A stretch of 64,000 nucleotides of DNA from NCBI GenBank assembly GCA_050084515.1, contig CM114272.1, positions 36,270,001 through 36,334,000 of the forward strand. The letters are read 5' to 3'. Below the pieces are notes generated by a model, which saw only the letters and a program-made list of their open reading frames with translations, did not search any database and was not told the DNA's origin. The position numbers and the translations under genes were made by a program. The first letter of the stretch is position 1, and each line of letters starts with the position of its first letter. Below, in pieces: positions 32,950-45,259 of the stretch. Source of the stretch: Blasia pusilla (Eukaryota; Marchantiophyta; Marchantiopsida; Blasiales).

Positions 32950-34450
32950 AGCATATGAGGTTGGATTGGACTCGAGATTTTCCAACCCTTTAAGTTAGAG
33001 TTGGTAACCTAGGTAACATGTGCTATGGGCTTTCAACTGAAAATATATTTTCTAAAATTTATTTACCCGAAAATTCCAAAGTTTAAGGGATCCCTCCTAG
33101 TACGCGAAAGGGAGAGTTGATGAGTATGAATTTCTCTTTATCATAAAAAAGAACAGGTTCTTTAATTATGTATTCATTTATAAAATTTTGTTGAAGTTTC
33201 CTCTCCTTGTTTACAAAACTTTAAATCTTAGTCTCTTCAAATGTTATGTTCAAAATGGGCAGAGGTGAAATTCATCCAAGAGACGAGAATGTACCTTTCC
33301 ACTTTCCAATGATAATATCTTTTTCTAAGTTTTCAGCAATTTCTTTAGTTTGCGAACTCAAATAAAATTTCCATGTTTCAAAATTTCTTTAGGGATTTTT
33401 AATTTACACGATAGGAATTTTAATCATAAATCACCAATGGAAAATCTTTCCTATGAAACGACTTCCATCTTTTTCCAGAATCGATTATTGGTATCATACC
33501 TTCCTTTCTTAAATGGAAACCTTGAAATAACCTTCAAACTACTCAACTGGTCCCAAAAATCTTTGTATGGTTTGGTGGAAGAATTTACGATCCACCCAAC
33601 AGAATTAGAAAAAAATAAAGAAAGGCCCCCAACATACGAGAAGTTATCGTCTAGAACACATTCTTTTATTCATGAAAAATTCCTTGATATAAATGAGCTA
33701 ATTCAAAATCCATAAGAAACAATCAAAAGTTTATGAATGCAATAAATTTCCAACTGTAGAGATTTATCTCCAACTTACTTACTCCACAAAGTGGGGTTCA
33801 TATTGCTCCATATTCTTGGGAGGTCTAAAATCATCGTCTACCGGATTGGTTTCAAGTTTGACTATTCTTTAGCACAGAAATATTTTCAGGAAGACATTAG
33901 AAATAATGCCTTTTGTAAGGTCTATTGCGAGCTCTCCCAAAGTAATTAAATGGTTTTTTTATATACCTAAGAAAATTCAATTACTATTGGAGAGTACATT
34001 TTTATTTTTAAAATTTTTTATTTTGATACTTGAAAATTTTAGACAATAGGATAATTTAAAATTAAATTAAAACGACATTAAATTTTTTTGAGAATTAATT
34101 ATAAGAGATAATTTAAATTTGTACATTGAGAATGTGGGGATGAAAATTTCGAGTTCCATATAAGATTAAAAATATGAAAATTAAATTTGGATTTAAACAT
34201 TTTTCTTATTTTTCAACAAGCGTTGACAAGATTTCCACCTTGCTATTTTGCGTGGGAATTTTTGGGGATATCAAAAAATTAATAATTCCGTTTAGGGGAT
34301 TTGGATGGATCTCCACCTACTATTAGCATTAGATGTTTAGGAGTACATATTAAAAAAAATAAAACTAGGTCCTCTTTTTCAAATATAGACATCTGTTCAT
34401 GCTATTTGTCACTATGACCTTCGTTCGCAAGTTTTGACGTCCAGTTTATC
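32950..34450. other. AT-rich intergenic stretch
   Basis: A 121-codon plus frame at 33350-33715 is AT-driven with no domain recognised. Nothing else supported. Confidence 0.35.
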
Positions 34451-34454
34451 TTTT

Positions 34455-35050
34455 CCTTAATTTTTAGAAATAATGAATCGAAATTTGAAACCAGGTTCTC
34501 CATCACGTGGAGCACTAAATCGGCCTTTATGAATCCACTTCCTCTGGCCCCATATTAAAGAATAATCATCTCTTAAAAGCCTTACGGTGAGGCCTCTTCC
34601 TACGGTGGTGATTATTAGACCACATGCTATGGCGCCGGCTAACTTGGGAATGATTGTTGCGCCTCCAAGGTCCGAGGAGAGTGGTGGGGTCCCCGTTTGC
34701 GGGGACCACATCGCTGACCGCTCTCGCTGTCCGCGAGAGCGACAGCGACGTGGGCAGAATTCAAATATCCCGTGGGCCGGGCCTCTCATGCATGCATGCA
34801 TGTATGTATGTCCGGAGTCCGGAGCGAATGACGTGAAGCGGTTTCGTGTAGCGATTGCGGAGCGACTGGGATGTAGCGACTCGCGTGATTGGCTACTAAT
34901 CACGCGCGAGTGGGCCAAGAGAATATTCTCCACAGTCGCCGCCATCTCGCCTAAACGCGGGAAACTCTGAGGAGAGTTCGCCGGGAAGAATAGAACGGTG
35001 AAGGCGGGGGAAGCTCTCTTCTTTCTCCCGATACGTGTTTCTTTCTTTGT
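34455..35050. other. GC-rich island, unidentified
   Basis: Long overlapping frames on both strands (162 codons on minus, 127 on plus) follow from GC content; neither shows a known domain. ATGC/ATGT microsatellite at about 34787-34810. It could be a detached promoter or transposon piece. Confidence 0.3.
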
Positions 35051-35389
35051 CGGTGCAGGTAATTGCTTTCCCGAGGTAACTAACTGTAGCTAATTATTAC
35101 AAATCTATTTTACTAGTGTTTTTGGGCTTCTCTCCTTATAAGGGTCGGATGTGATGGTTGTGGAGTGTGCTCGTAATGAGGGGCGTCACTAATTGTTTTT
35201 TCCAAATTTTTTGGGTGTAATTTTTTTTAACGTGCTCAAGAATATGTTGAAAGTTCGAATTAGAGGGTGTTCGTTTGTTACGTTACCCTAACGATAAATT
35301 ATATTATGTATTAAAAAAGTTTAGTGTGATGCACATGTTTATATTAACTCTCATATTTAAATTTTGAAGCATCATTTTTATTGAATTTT

Positions 35390-35751
35390 GAGTAATTTTA
35401 TTGAGTCAAAAATAAAGTTGTATGTGGACAAATTTTGTGTGCACGGACATGTTTATGTCCGTGGACTTACGACCATCCTCTGGAGTGACTTGTTCATATG
35501 GGTCCTATCTTCTCTTCTTTTCTCATCCCTCTACTTGCTTCCATGTTCCTCATTTTCATGTTTCTTCCTTCCTTCACGTCCACTCGCTCCCCCTTATTGC
35601 CCTATTCACCCTTGCCTTGCCTTCCACACGGACTTGTTCGTTTTGGTGCGATCATGCTCAAAAGATGAATGATCTCATTAGCTGAAAGTGCCAAGTGTCA
35701 AGAGGAGGGGAGTTTGCAAAATGAAGGGGCACTCTCCAATAATATTATAGA
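35390..35751 (-). mobile_element. Helitron 5' end region
   Basis: Minus-strand start TCTATAATATTATTGGAGAG at 35751, preceded by A, matches the mini-Helitron 5' ends. The adjoining pyrimidine-rich stretch resembles the interior of the Helitron at 10501-12072. The 3' border was not found. Confidence 0.45.
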
Positions 35752-35759
35752 TTTGGTCA

Positions 35760-38300
35760 ACGTGACCCGAGCCATCATCCATGGGATCCATCTCGGAATA
35801 CTTCACTTTTTCAGTAATCCCACGACAACATCTTATACCTCTACTCTTTGGAGAGTACAATCACTTATTGAAGATCACTTCCCCTATGTTGACCTTTTTG
35901 CCTTCTTCAAATGTTACACATCTAGCGTACTATCAAGAGCACTTCAAAAGAAAAATATAAAAGTGTCACTAATTTTTCTTCTTATACCCCATTTTGTCTT
36001 ATTTTTATATTTTGTTGAAAATAACGATACAAATTATATTATTACTGTTAAATTTTTTTAATAATGTATTTCAATTCATAGGAGGATCCTTCTATATGTA
36101 GAAACATGAAGAGGAGAGGAGAGGAGAGGAGAGAGGAAATAATATTTTTTTTCCCACTGTGTGTAGCATATGCAAACTAACTAGTCTTTATCACTAATGG
36201 CTTTAAATGTAAGGCATTATTTGGATGTCAAATTTCTTCTTAAAATGTTTGATTTTTCCTTGCCTCCGGTTACCAATTTCATATTTATATAATCTCATAT
36301 CTAAATCCATATTGTTATGAATATTTTGTTGCATTCGATCAACATCAAAATATTTCTTCTTACTCTTCTCAAGAACTGCCAATGAATCAAAACAACAAGT
36401 TGGCATAATTTATCCCGAACATCTACAATGCAAGACGAATAGATATGCCTCTTCTTTCTAAGGATTTATAACACTCAGAGAAGTTTTCCATCCCCAAAAA
36501 TTAATATTTAAGAAGTAAACAGAAATTTAAATAAATAAATTCTTTGTGTGTGAATTAAAAAATAAAATCCTAGGTCTTTTTTCTTTGTTATACTAGAAGG
36601 TATCTAAGCCAATGAACTTTGAGATGTGCTCATGTTGGGAGGGATGGATCTAGCTATATGCCTTCTTTTCAACTTTTCTACCCTAGTTTGGTGCGGCTTT
36701 GAATCTTTTTTGGCTTTTGTAGAATGTAGTTTGTTCCTCTCATGAAATTGGCCCTTTTTTATTTATTATATAATTCCTTTTGTCTTATGCCCTCTCTTTA
36801 TCGTATTCAATCAAGAGTTGAAGTAGTTATGAATTAGAGATGGATTGCTTGAAACATGTATTCTTCTTACACCTATTGCATGAATTTACATTCACATCCT
36901 AACCTAATTGTCAGAGATCAATCCTCCCTTGACTTTCCTTATCTCATAAAATTTTGGAATCAAAGTTTTTTTTTTTCAAAAAAATAAAAGTCTCATTATT
37001 TTCTCTTCTATTCATTTGAGAGTAAAGCTTCATCATAAAAGAAATTCAGGTGCAAAGTGAATCCATCCATACTATTAAGACAACCCGTTTATCATTCAAC
37101 AAGGAAAATCTGGTAGTTCACATATAGTTGAAAAATACTTCAATGAATTTTCTATTTTTTGAAATTTTTTGTAAAATTTGTAAATTATCTTATAAGATTT
37201 TTACTTGTCCATCTCACTTGTATGAATATACTTGAAACAAAAACATGTGGAAGAGAATGTGGAGTTTTGCATTTTCATTATGAGGATGCAATCTCACACA
37301 ATTTCTTTGATTTGCTTTGCATTTTGCACATGAAATTTGGAGTTTCCGATACTTAAGACCCTGCTGAAAATATGAAAGCGCTTTGGAGCCTCCATAACTT
37401 TTTAAAGATCCGCAGTCAATCCTTTAGTAAAATTTTGAGTATTTAGCTTGAAATTTCAAGCAATGAAAATTATTACTAAAATAATGTAATACTAAGGCCC
37501 TTCCTTTCCAGGTCAATATCCAAATGTTCCAACCTCGATTAATTATGTTTGAAGCTTGAAGTAACTAGGTGCAAGTTGGCATCAATCGTCCCAATGTAGT
37601 AACAACCAGGGCTTAGCATGCAAGCTATTAGGGCCTTATCCCATAGACCAAGGTCACTCACCGACCTTGTCCTTTAGACCGGATGACATCGATCCTACGG
37701 CTGATATTGGTCAAAACAATTTGATTTCTGCCGGAGTCGCAAAAATTTAACGCGTTCATTGGGATTGCTCGTGCCCAAAATTTTTGGGCGCAAGAAAATG
37801 CCCTCGTCCTCACAGCCTCTTGGTCGACAAAAAAATTCATAAAACCAGATGCTATGTGTCAAAAATTCATTTTGCTCCTTTCAATCATGGAAATAAGCAG
37901 GGCCACTTTTGGGGTTGCACGCGAACCCAAGAAACAGGCCCTTAGTACTACTCTATGTTGACGTAGCTCACAACAAGTATCGAACGGCCACTCTTTGGGT
38001 TGAGGGCAAACACACTATGAGAAACTCATAGTTACTCGAAGGGAAAGTTACTAATAATGTTTCTCCGATGATAGTGTAAAGTACCCCTCTGGCTTTCCCA
38101 CTATCTTTGCGGGGAAAGCAAAAGTATTGTAGCGTGAAGGTGAGAAGGGGGTACACGGGATGCCACGGTTCTAGGGATCCCCATTCGGAGAAGCGGATAA
38201 TTTTTGAACCGAAGCATTTTTATGGAAATTAATATCCGATGATGATTTATTATTATTTAATTTATAAATTAATAAATTTTATTAAAAAAGAGCACTATTT
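35760..38300. other. AT-rich intergenic stretch
   Basis: No gene seen. A short GAGAG purine repeat lies at about 36106-36135. A stretch around 37700-37940 (GCCCAAAATTTTTGGGCGC and TTTGGGGTTGCACGCG) has a weak resemblance to 49900-50220. Confidence 0.4.
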
Positions 38301-38309
38301 AATTAAATA

Positions 38310-38790
38310 CACAGGTGCGACTCGGACTTCTCCGTTAGGAGGAGAGTTGAGTAGCCCTCTTGCCGACTACTACTTCCCCGGAACCAGTTCCCCCGGGAAA
38401 GTCGCCAAGATGGTGGGGCCAGCAGTGAAGAAGGGCGGCATATTCCTAATGCCGCAAGAATTCCGGGCTAGGGACACGTGGTGTTCCGTGAGTTGGGAGA
38501 GGGTGGTGTGTTGGGGGGACCCTTAGGGTACACCTGTTTGGAGTAGGAGGGACGGAAGGAAAGAACTTGAACAGGCAGAAAGAAACTCGCGTTTGCTTTC
38601 TTTGACATTTGAGGGTGGACCGTTGACTCGCCGCGACTGTAAACGGAGCAGAAAGAAACTGCCAAACTGGCAGAGTAGACTAGAGTTACACTAGGGGCGA
38701 AGTGGATAATGGATATAACCAACGGAGAGGTAATAAACAAACGTAATTTACTTCACGTCGCTCGTCCGGGAAAGTCGCCCGGAAGCTCCT
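38310..38790. other. GC-rich segment with a direct repeat
   Basis: GGGAAAGTCGCC occurs at about 38394 and 38769 in the same orientation, bounding about 375 bp. No domain in the open frames. Possible fragment of a transposon or a dead promoter. Confidence 0.3.
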
Positions 38791-38799
38791 ATTGCGGCG

Positions 38800-41250
38800 C
38801 CCCATATTTCGTAGAATGACGCTCGTACGATTTCCAATTATTTGGTACCCCTAAAAAAAGATACAAATAATTTTTTATATCTAATATTATTTGAGTAATT
38901 TAAGAGATGATATTATTAATTTATTCAAATAAAATGTTTTACTTTTCCCAAATATTTAAAAATTTTTAAATTTCTATAGTTGAAGATGAGAGCACTCACT
39001 ATGTTACTATTTCAAAATGATAAAATAAAATAAAGAATAATATATCATTTTTTTGGTATGTGATAATATTTTATCCTATGTGGGTGTAACCAATCAATCT
39101 TTCCCTAATAATGCGACAAGTTAGGACCAAGCCAAAGAGTGGGATTTGATTAGAAGGTGGAGAAGGGAAGGAGGGAGGGTGCTCTTTCAATAAAAAAGAA
39201 GAAGAAAAAGAATGAGGAGGTGAGAATCTTTTTTCCAAATATGGAAGAAGAGATTCCATAAGGAAGATAAGGGAGTGTTCCTAAGAGAAGATTTTTCTCA
39301 AAGATGAGGGAAAAGGAATCTTTTCCTCAAAACCATATAATTGGAAAATAGTCCATCTCACCTCTTCATTTCCACCATTTATGAGAGATAGAAAGATATT
39401 GAGATTTTCAATGAGATTTTTTTGGAAGGGATAGAGAGAAAAATTCATAAAAAGGGCTATGAAGTCTTTTAAACAAAGTGAAGGGATTTATTTTTTCTGA
39501 ATAGTGTAACGTATGAGCATCTACTCTATAGGCAACTATCGAAAACACTACAAAAGGACTAAAGGTGTGGAATGTGTGAAGTTGGTGAACCCATGAGACA
39601 CTAGTAACTCATATGTCCAAGAAACAATCAGATTTTGAAAACGATAATGGGATTCGAGAAGAGTTGGTGAGAAAATGGGTTATGATGTTTCATATGATGA
39701 GGGGGAAGAGGTTTTTTCTCAACCTTACATAACTTGGTAAAATATGAGGGAGATTAAGGGATGAAGAAGGGGAATGTACGTGCAACCCAAGCCACATTAC
39801 ATGATAGTTTCTTGAAGAATTATGTTCTTAAATAAAAGCAAGATCTAGGAAGCCCTAGCTAGAAAAAACACTATAATTATTTTCAAAATGAGGGGGAAGG
39901 GATCTCCTTTTTAAAGATGGGCACAGAAATTGGTCAAGACCCCATAAGGTATGAAGATGGGAAATGCATGAAGTCTGTGCACCCTATAAGACCCTAACTA
40001 ATGGTAACAAAGATGAGTTGAATGTGGACCCATATGTCCCTTCCTCCCTTATTTCACCAAATGTGTCTTTACAAAAGATACATTTGGCAAAAATGAAAAC
40101 AAGAGAAAAGAAAGAAGAATTTCTCACAAAGCTAATCACAAAAGAAGCATTTCTTTAAAAAATACTCAAAGTAAGATTTTGACACATGAAAAGTACTTTA
40201 AAAAAATCGCTATAATTTAGGTTAGACACCTATAAACTAACGTTACTTCTAATAAATCATTCATAATATAGAGAAGGTGATTCAACGCGGGTCCATTCTC
40301 ACCCATATTCATACGCAAAAAAACTTCTCGTGAGAATTATGAATGGCATGAACATGAGACCAATCTCCATACATAATGAACAAACTAAAACACTTCATAC
40401 ATTCTAGAGCACTGAGCTTTAATCAATTTGAAGATTGGACAAGTGAGATAGTACTAATACAATATATACTAGTATTGATGAGTACCTTTGCTTTGAACTT
40501 GGCTTAAATATTTCTTACCTATGTTTTAACTCTTTTCATGTCTTATGAGTAACATATTGTTCAAAAAAGTGAAAGTTGATTAGCATGTCATTTGATGACG
40601 TCTTGGAGTTGGTTCCAACTTCTAAGAGAGTTTGTCACCTTAATAATTAAACTACGAGGATCTTAGTTTCCTTAGGTTTTTGCCGTTTTGTATTTCAAGT
40701 GCAAAAATTTAGGGCTATTTTCGTCGTAAATTTTTTGGGGATCATTTTCTATTTATAAAAAATATTGGAAATTATTCTACATATTTTCCGAGATATGTAT
40801 TTTCTTTTTTTTCGCATTAGAAAAAGTGCAAGAATGCGTATCCAGAGTTGAGATGCATTTTTAGGATATTTGATTTTTAGGTATAAAATTTCGTGAGAGA
40901 ACCAATTCTTGAAGAGGCATGCAAATGTGACATTAATAAATTTTCGTGCTTATCAATACTATTTCTATGCATCGACTAAAATGAAATAGATCTTCTTGAT
41001 TTAATTCATTTTCCAAAGACTTAAACCCCTTCAAGAAAGAAAAATTTCATGATATTCTGGAGGTACTCTACCTTCATATTTTGATCAAAGGAAAGATATT
41101 CGCCCGATGTCTTGATATTAAGCGGAATGAGATACTTACGATTTTGAATTTTTAAAGAAGAATTTGTTTTTTTAACTTTTAAAAGATTACAGAAATAAAA
41201 AAAAAAAAATCGCGCCGATCGCAATGCACCGACGTTTGTTAGCCGAATTC
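38800..41250. other. AT-rich intergenic stretch
   Basis: Only short AT-driven frames. No gene, repeat array or RNA gene supported. Confidence 0.5.
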
Positions 41251-41348
41251 ATATATAAAAGTTGTGTATTATCGTATTATTATCCTCGTCTATCCATATT
41301 ATCCGTGAGATAACACGGATAGAAGAGGATCGGAGCCGCGGTTCTGTT

Positions 41349-41385
41349 CTGCACTGTACTGGAAGTAGCGTCCAGTACAGTGCAG
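41349..41385. repeat. Perfect 15-bp stem hairpin at the edge of the GC-rich island
   Basis: CTGCACTGTACTGGA at 41349-41363 pairs exactly with 41371-41385 around a 7-base loop. It lies about 1 kb upstream of the SAUR TATA box. Confidence 0.85.
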
Positions 41386-41806
41386 TTCGTTTCAATTGCG
41401 TACAGTGCGGGAAGGACAGTCGTGAGAAGTCTGCTCAGGTGGCTTCCGAAGGCGTCAGGCGGAAGCAGGAACGGAGTCCAAGTAGATCGCGAACGGCGGC
41501 GTGGACGGGAAACTCGAAGCGCCGTCTGGTCTGAGACGGCCACGTCAGGAAGACGGTCGGGAGTCTGGAGTCTGGTTGGGAGGCAACGGGGAATGACGAC
41601 AGACCCGGGAGGCTGCCCGGGTTTCCACGCTCGGCGGCGGGAGCGGAGCAGAGGTGCCCGGGGAGAGCGCACGACTAGTCTGGGAAGGCGAACAGAGAGG
41701 ACTTAAGTTTAGCCGAGCCGCCACCGCCCTACGCGCAGCTAGATAGTCAGAGTAGCGTTACGCTCCCCCTTGACGTGGCGGGCGATCCTGAGATCCCCCG
41801 ATCCCC

Positions 41807-41812
41807 TGTCTC
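41807..41812 (+). promoter_or_regulatory. Canonical auxin response element TGTCTC
   Basis: TGTCTC, the core bound by ARF transcription factors, lies about 520 bp upstream of the SAUR TATA box; a TGACGTGG motif is at about 41771. Single hexamers are common by chance, so this is weak support for auxin control. Confidence 0.3.
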
Positions 41813-42332
41813 CACGCTGGCTGGCTTTCGGGCCTACGCTTTTGCCGCCGTGGCCCCATGGCCCCGTCGTGCTGGTGCTGCCCCGACGAAGATCCATCGG
41901 CGTCCCTCCCTTAAATGCTCCCCCCCTCCTCGGCCTTCCCCCATCCGCCCTCTCCTCTCGAGTCCAGACGCTTTTCATCTCCCGTCTGCGTTTCTGCTCC
42001 CGAGCGCTCAAGTGAGGGGCACGGAAGTTTCCGTAGTTTAGTGGACGACGATTTAATCCGCTCTTCTTTTCGCGTGCCTTTCGTCCCTTGCGCTGACAGC
42101 AGAGGGGCGGGAGTGGGGTCCGTTCGTCGATCGGTCCAGTCCACGATCGATCGATCGATCGATTCCTCTTTCTCCGTTCCTTACTTGGGGCGTGGGGCCC
42201 CCGTTCTGCGGAGGGAGGAATTGGAAGGGCGAAGGGGCAGTGATTGTTGCGGTTGTCAATACTTGCCAGAAGTTGCGACTTCGGGAGCTCGCTTGGTCAA
42301 TGCGTTTGTTGAGAGCGGGGGAAGGTGCGGTG

Positions 42333-42340
42333 CTATATAG
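42333..42340 (+). promoter_or_regulatory. TATA box of the SAUR gene
   Basis: CTATATAG lies in an otherwise GC-rich promoter. A start about 30 bp downstream would give a leader of nearly 900 nt with several upstream ATGs (for example near 42663, 42957 and 43125), unusually long for a SAUR. Confidence 0.45.
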
Positions 42341-42914
42341 CTGAGCTGCGGGAACGGCAGGCAGTCCTCGTTGTCGAAGGATCCCGAGACGCCTCCTCCT
42401 CCTCCTCCTCGGTGTATCGGCATCAGCACGAGTTTTAGCCGCTCTTTGATCTGACGAGTTCGCTCTGAGTGGTGAATTCGGTCTGGTTTGAGGGAGGGGT
42501 GGAGTGGGCAGCGCAGCAGCGGCGGCTTCCGATTGAGCCGGTGGAGAACAGCATAGGACGCAATCCTCCAATTCGTTGACTTCACTTGTGGCCTCCAGAG
42601 CTCGGCCGTTTCTTGAGTTGAGTGGAGAAATTGGAGGGTTTGGTCGCTTATTTTCAGAAGTGGATGAGTGAGTGAAATTGTGGTCGTCGTCCTCGCGGAA
42701 ATCATCGTTTTTGGGGTCGAGTACAAGACTCGCACGCACGCACGCACGCACGCTCGAGGAAGCGGTGCACCTTTTCCTCACTTCTCTTCAGTAGTGGAAG
42801 TCGCCGTCATCCTCTCCAACTCCATTTCTTGAGTCGAAGATAGCATTTCCTCATTTGGTCAAGAATTGATACTCCGGTCTCTCTCTCGCTCTCTCTCCTG
42901 AGATTGCAAATTTC

Positions 42915-43165
42915 CCTCTGAACGCTGTGAGTGGGAGCGGAATTCCGCCTGTGAGCGATGCGAGTGGAAGTGTAATCTCCCTCTGAAAATTTAACTCTGA
43001 ACGGTGTGAGTGGAAGTGAAAATCTAACTCTGAACGCTGTGAGCGGAAGCGAAAATCTGACTCCGAAAAGCAGTGAGGAAGCAAAAATCTGACTCTGGGT
43101 GAGAGGAAGGGAAGTCTGACTCTGAATGCTGTAAGAGGAAGCAAGAATCTCACCGTGAACACTGT
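42915..43165 (+). repeat. Degenerate tandem repeats in the SAUR leader
   Basis: About seven diverged units near 36 bp built on CTCTGAACGCTGTGAG and GGAAGCGAAAATCTGA run up to about 95 bp before the SAUR ATG. They hold small open frames on the minus strand that I regard as by-products. Confidence 0.7.
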
Positions 43166-43257
43166 GTAGCGGTTTTGGTTCTTTCGTAGAGCTCCTGCGC
43201 GAGCAGGAAAAATCGAGAACTAGTCCAGAAGTGCCAGACACAACGGGACGCATCAAA

Positions 43258-43677
43258 ATGCCGAGGCAAATTGTACGCATTGTGAGGAGATTCGCGCGTC
43301 GCAACAGCTTCGAGCACAGCGCGACGGACGACGATGGCTCCCGCGGGAAGCTCTCCAGGAGCAGCAGCACAGCCCGCCGCCCCACTTTCTTCTGCGCGGG
43401 AGGAGCTGTTCCGCGGGACATCCCTCAAGGCTGCATGGCTGTGTATGTGGGGAGAGAGAAGAAGCGATTCGTCATCAGCACGCACTTTCTCAGCCACTAT
43501 CTCTTCAAGGCGCTGCTCAAGCGCTCAGAGGAGGAATTCGGATTCTCCTATGGCGGCGGGCTCGTCATCGCCTGCGAGGCTGTGCTCTTCGAGCACCTGC
43601 TATGGTTGATTGCTACAAATGATCCCGCTGCGAGGACCACGGAGCTGGACGATCTTCTAGAGTTTTACGAATTTTGA
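43258..43677 (+). CDS. SAUR-type auxin-responsive protein
   Basis: 139-residue intronless protein. The N-terminus is basic (MPRQIVRIVRRFARR), followed by a Ser/Arg-rich linker. The SAUR domain starts about residue 52 with VPRDIPQGCMAVYVG, continues with KRFVISTHFLSHYLFKALL, and EEFGFSYGGGLVIACE, the conserved core of the family, and ends at about residue 120, with an acidic tail ELDDLLEFYEF. Many SAURs restrain PP2C-D phosphatases and so activate plasma-membrane proton pumps in auxin-driven growth; others act differently. The long basic N-terminus is like SAURs of the larger, non-19/63 type. I chose the ATG at 43258; an in-frame GTG upstream is not a plausible plant start. No other gene is adjacent. 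This is the only intact host gene in the window. Confidence 0.93.
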   Translation: MPRQIVRIVRRFARRNSFEHSATDDDGSRGKLSRSSSTARRPTFFCAGGAVPRDIPQGCMAVYVGREKKRFVISTHFLSHYLFKALLKRSEEEFGFSYGGGLVIACEAVLFEHLLWLIATNDPAARTTELDDLLEFYEF

Positions 43678-43934
43678 TCCGCGCTAGCTGGCTGGCAACA
43701 ACCCCTACACAGATTGGGTTGGCGGCGTGTAGCGATGGATCACACAGAGAGAGAGAGACGGGTGGGGGAGGGGTGGGACTCGATCTCCGGAGGAACTGCT
43801 GTGGTGGGCAAGAAGCGCTGTGAATTGCAACACATCGAGCAGAGGATGGCGAGCAGTGTGACGATGCATTTGATAGCATGTGAAGATCTCATCCTTCGGC
43901 TATTCCAATTGATACTGCCCAGACAGCGAAGTGC

Positions 43935-44080
43935 GCTCAATCTAAGCAATCGGAGCGAAATCTTGGTCCCCTCCGCTCAATCTAAGCAATCGGAGCGAAA
44001 TCTTGGTCCCCTTCTTCTTCTTCTTCTATCATGAGCACTATGTCTTCTTCTTCTTCTTCTTCTTCTTCTTCTATCATGAG
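43935..44080. repeat. Tandem duplications and CTT microsatellite downstream of SAUR
   Basis: A 39-bp unit containing CTCAATCTAAGCAATCGG is repeated at 43937 and 43976. It is followed by two CTT runs, each ending CTATCATGAGCACTATG. Confidence 0.85.
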
Positions 44081-44896
44081 CACTATGATACATTTCATTT
44101 CATGAACTGAGCAGGAGGAGCAAGTAAATTGCAACACCTCATCCTTCCCACTGAGCGAAATGTGCTCAATCTCAGAGAGCGAATCCTAATTCCTTCTCCT
44201 TCATCTCCTCCCCCTCCTCCTTCTCCTCCCCCTTCTCCTTCTTCGGAGCCTGTGGTCAATGGTGAAAAGAATCGTGTAGATTCAACATGTCCAAATCGTC
44301 TTGTAGGAACCCGCATTGCTGCGATTCGGTACAGCGGCGGATGGATCCAGTGGAGAGTGAAACGATCTATGATGCTGCAGTATTCCAGCTCTACTCCGAT
44401 CTGATCCGGTCCAAAGTCGCCCTTAAACTAATCGCCTGTCGGAGACTCAGAGTGAAGTCGCTCCGCCGCTGTACCACTCCATGAAGCAACCCATAGAGAG
44501 CTGAATGAACATAGAGAGAGAGAGAGAGAGAGAGAGCTTTCGGGCACCGCGTGAAATCGATGGTAGAAACCTATCAAACTGAGCGCCCGAGACTGGGAAA
44601 GAAGAATGTGTATACGTGTACAATATGCAGCTGCAGGAGCTTTGGACATAAGAATTACTTATAGAATGAATTGCGCACGGTTTGATCTGTGGGGGAGCGA
44701 TTCTTGAATCATTTCTGAGTGCACCGTGACGGAATTGAAAGTCGGTCATCACAATCGGTCGCAATCGGTCGATTCCATGCTCCACATGTGCAGTCGAACT
44801 TTGGGAATAGTCACTCATCTCTTTCTTCTCCTCCTCTCCTTCTCATTATCAGCTCAAGAGCCCCGCCCCCCCTTCTCAATCGAGCTCAGCTCGATT

Positions 44897-44910
44897 CCTA
44901 TATATATAGG
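44897..44910 (+). promoter_or_regulatory. Palindromic TATA box CCTATATATATAGG
   Basis: A perfect 14-bp palindrome that includes a strong TATA box, about 110 bp before a 43-codon open frame. An inverted ATCGAGCT/AGCTCGAT pair (44879-44895) lies just upstream and a TTTAGGGTTA motif just downstream. It could serve either direction. Confidence 0.4.
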
Positions 44911-45009
44911 ATCCACCTCCACTCTTTTGCGTTTAGGGTTATCGAATTGAAGCATCAGGTGGCTGATTTTCGAGAGAAGAGATTGGCCCTCAGCTGCAGG
45001 GAGAAGCCC

Positions 45010-45141
45010 ATGAACACATCTCAGGTGCTGCCGCCATCGCCGATCGGATCGAGCTCCATGCACCTTTTCCTAAGAGCCGAAGGTGGCCATAATCCCAGCA
45101 TAGCAGCTCTGGTTTGCAATGGATGTCTCCGTCCGAATTAG
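45010..45141 (+). CDS. Small open frame behind a TATA box
   Basis: 43 codons starting MNTSQVLPPSP and ending VCNGCLRPN, placed about 110 bp after the TATA palindrome. No domain. It may be a first exon, a micropeptide or part of a non-coding transcript. No conservation can be judged here. Confidence 0.2.
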   Translation: MNTSQVLPPSPIGSSSMHLFLRAEGGHNPSIAALVCNGCLRPN

Positions 45142-45259
45142 GAAGTGCAGCCTGAACGATCTTGTGCAATTGATTGTTCAAGTTGTGGATTCGAGCTCGG
45201 GATTCCGTGCAGTCATTCCGAGCTTGAGGCCTCCACCATGGATTGAGTGGAGTAGCTGA

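Noticed and set aside
34457-34970. Overlapping 162- and 127-codon frames
   Set aside because: GC-driven frames on both strands without a recognisable domain or splice context.
42053-42781. 242-codon minus-strand frame in the SAUR promoter
   Set aside because: GC-rich region with overlapping frames on both strands, no domain, and it lies over the TATA box and leader.
43231-43257. SAUR start at the upstream in-frame GTG
   Set aside because: Plant nuclear genes start at ATG; the ATG at 43258 gives the normal basic SAUR N-terminus.
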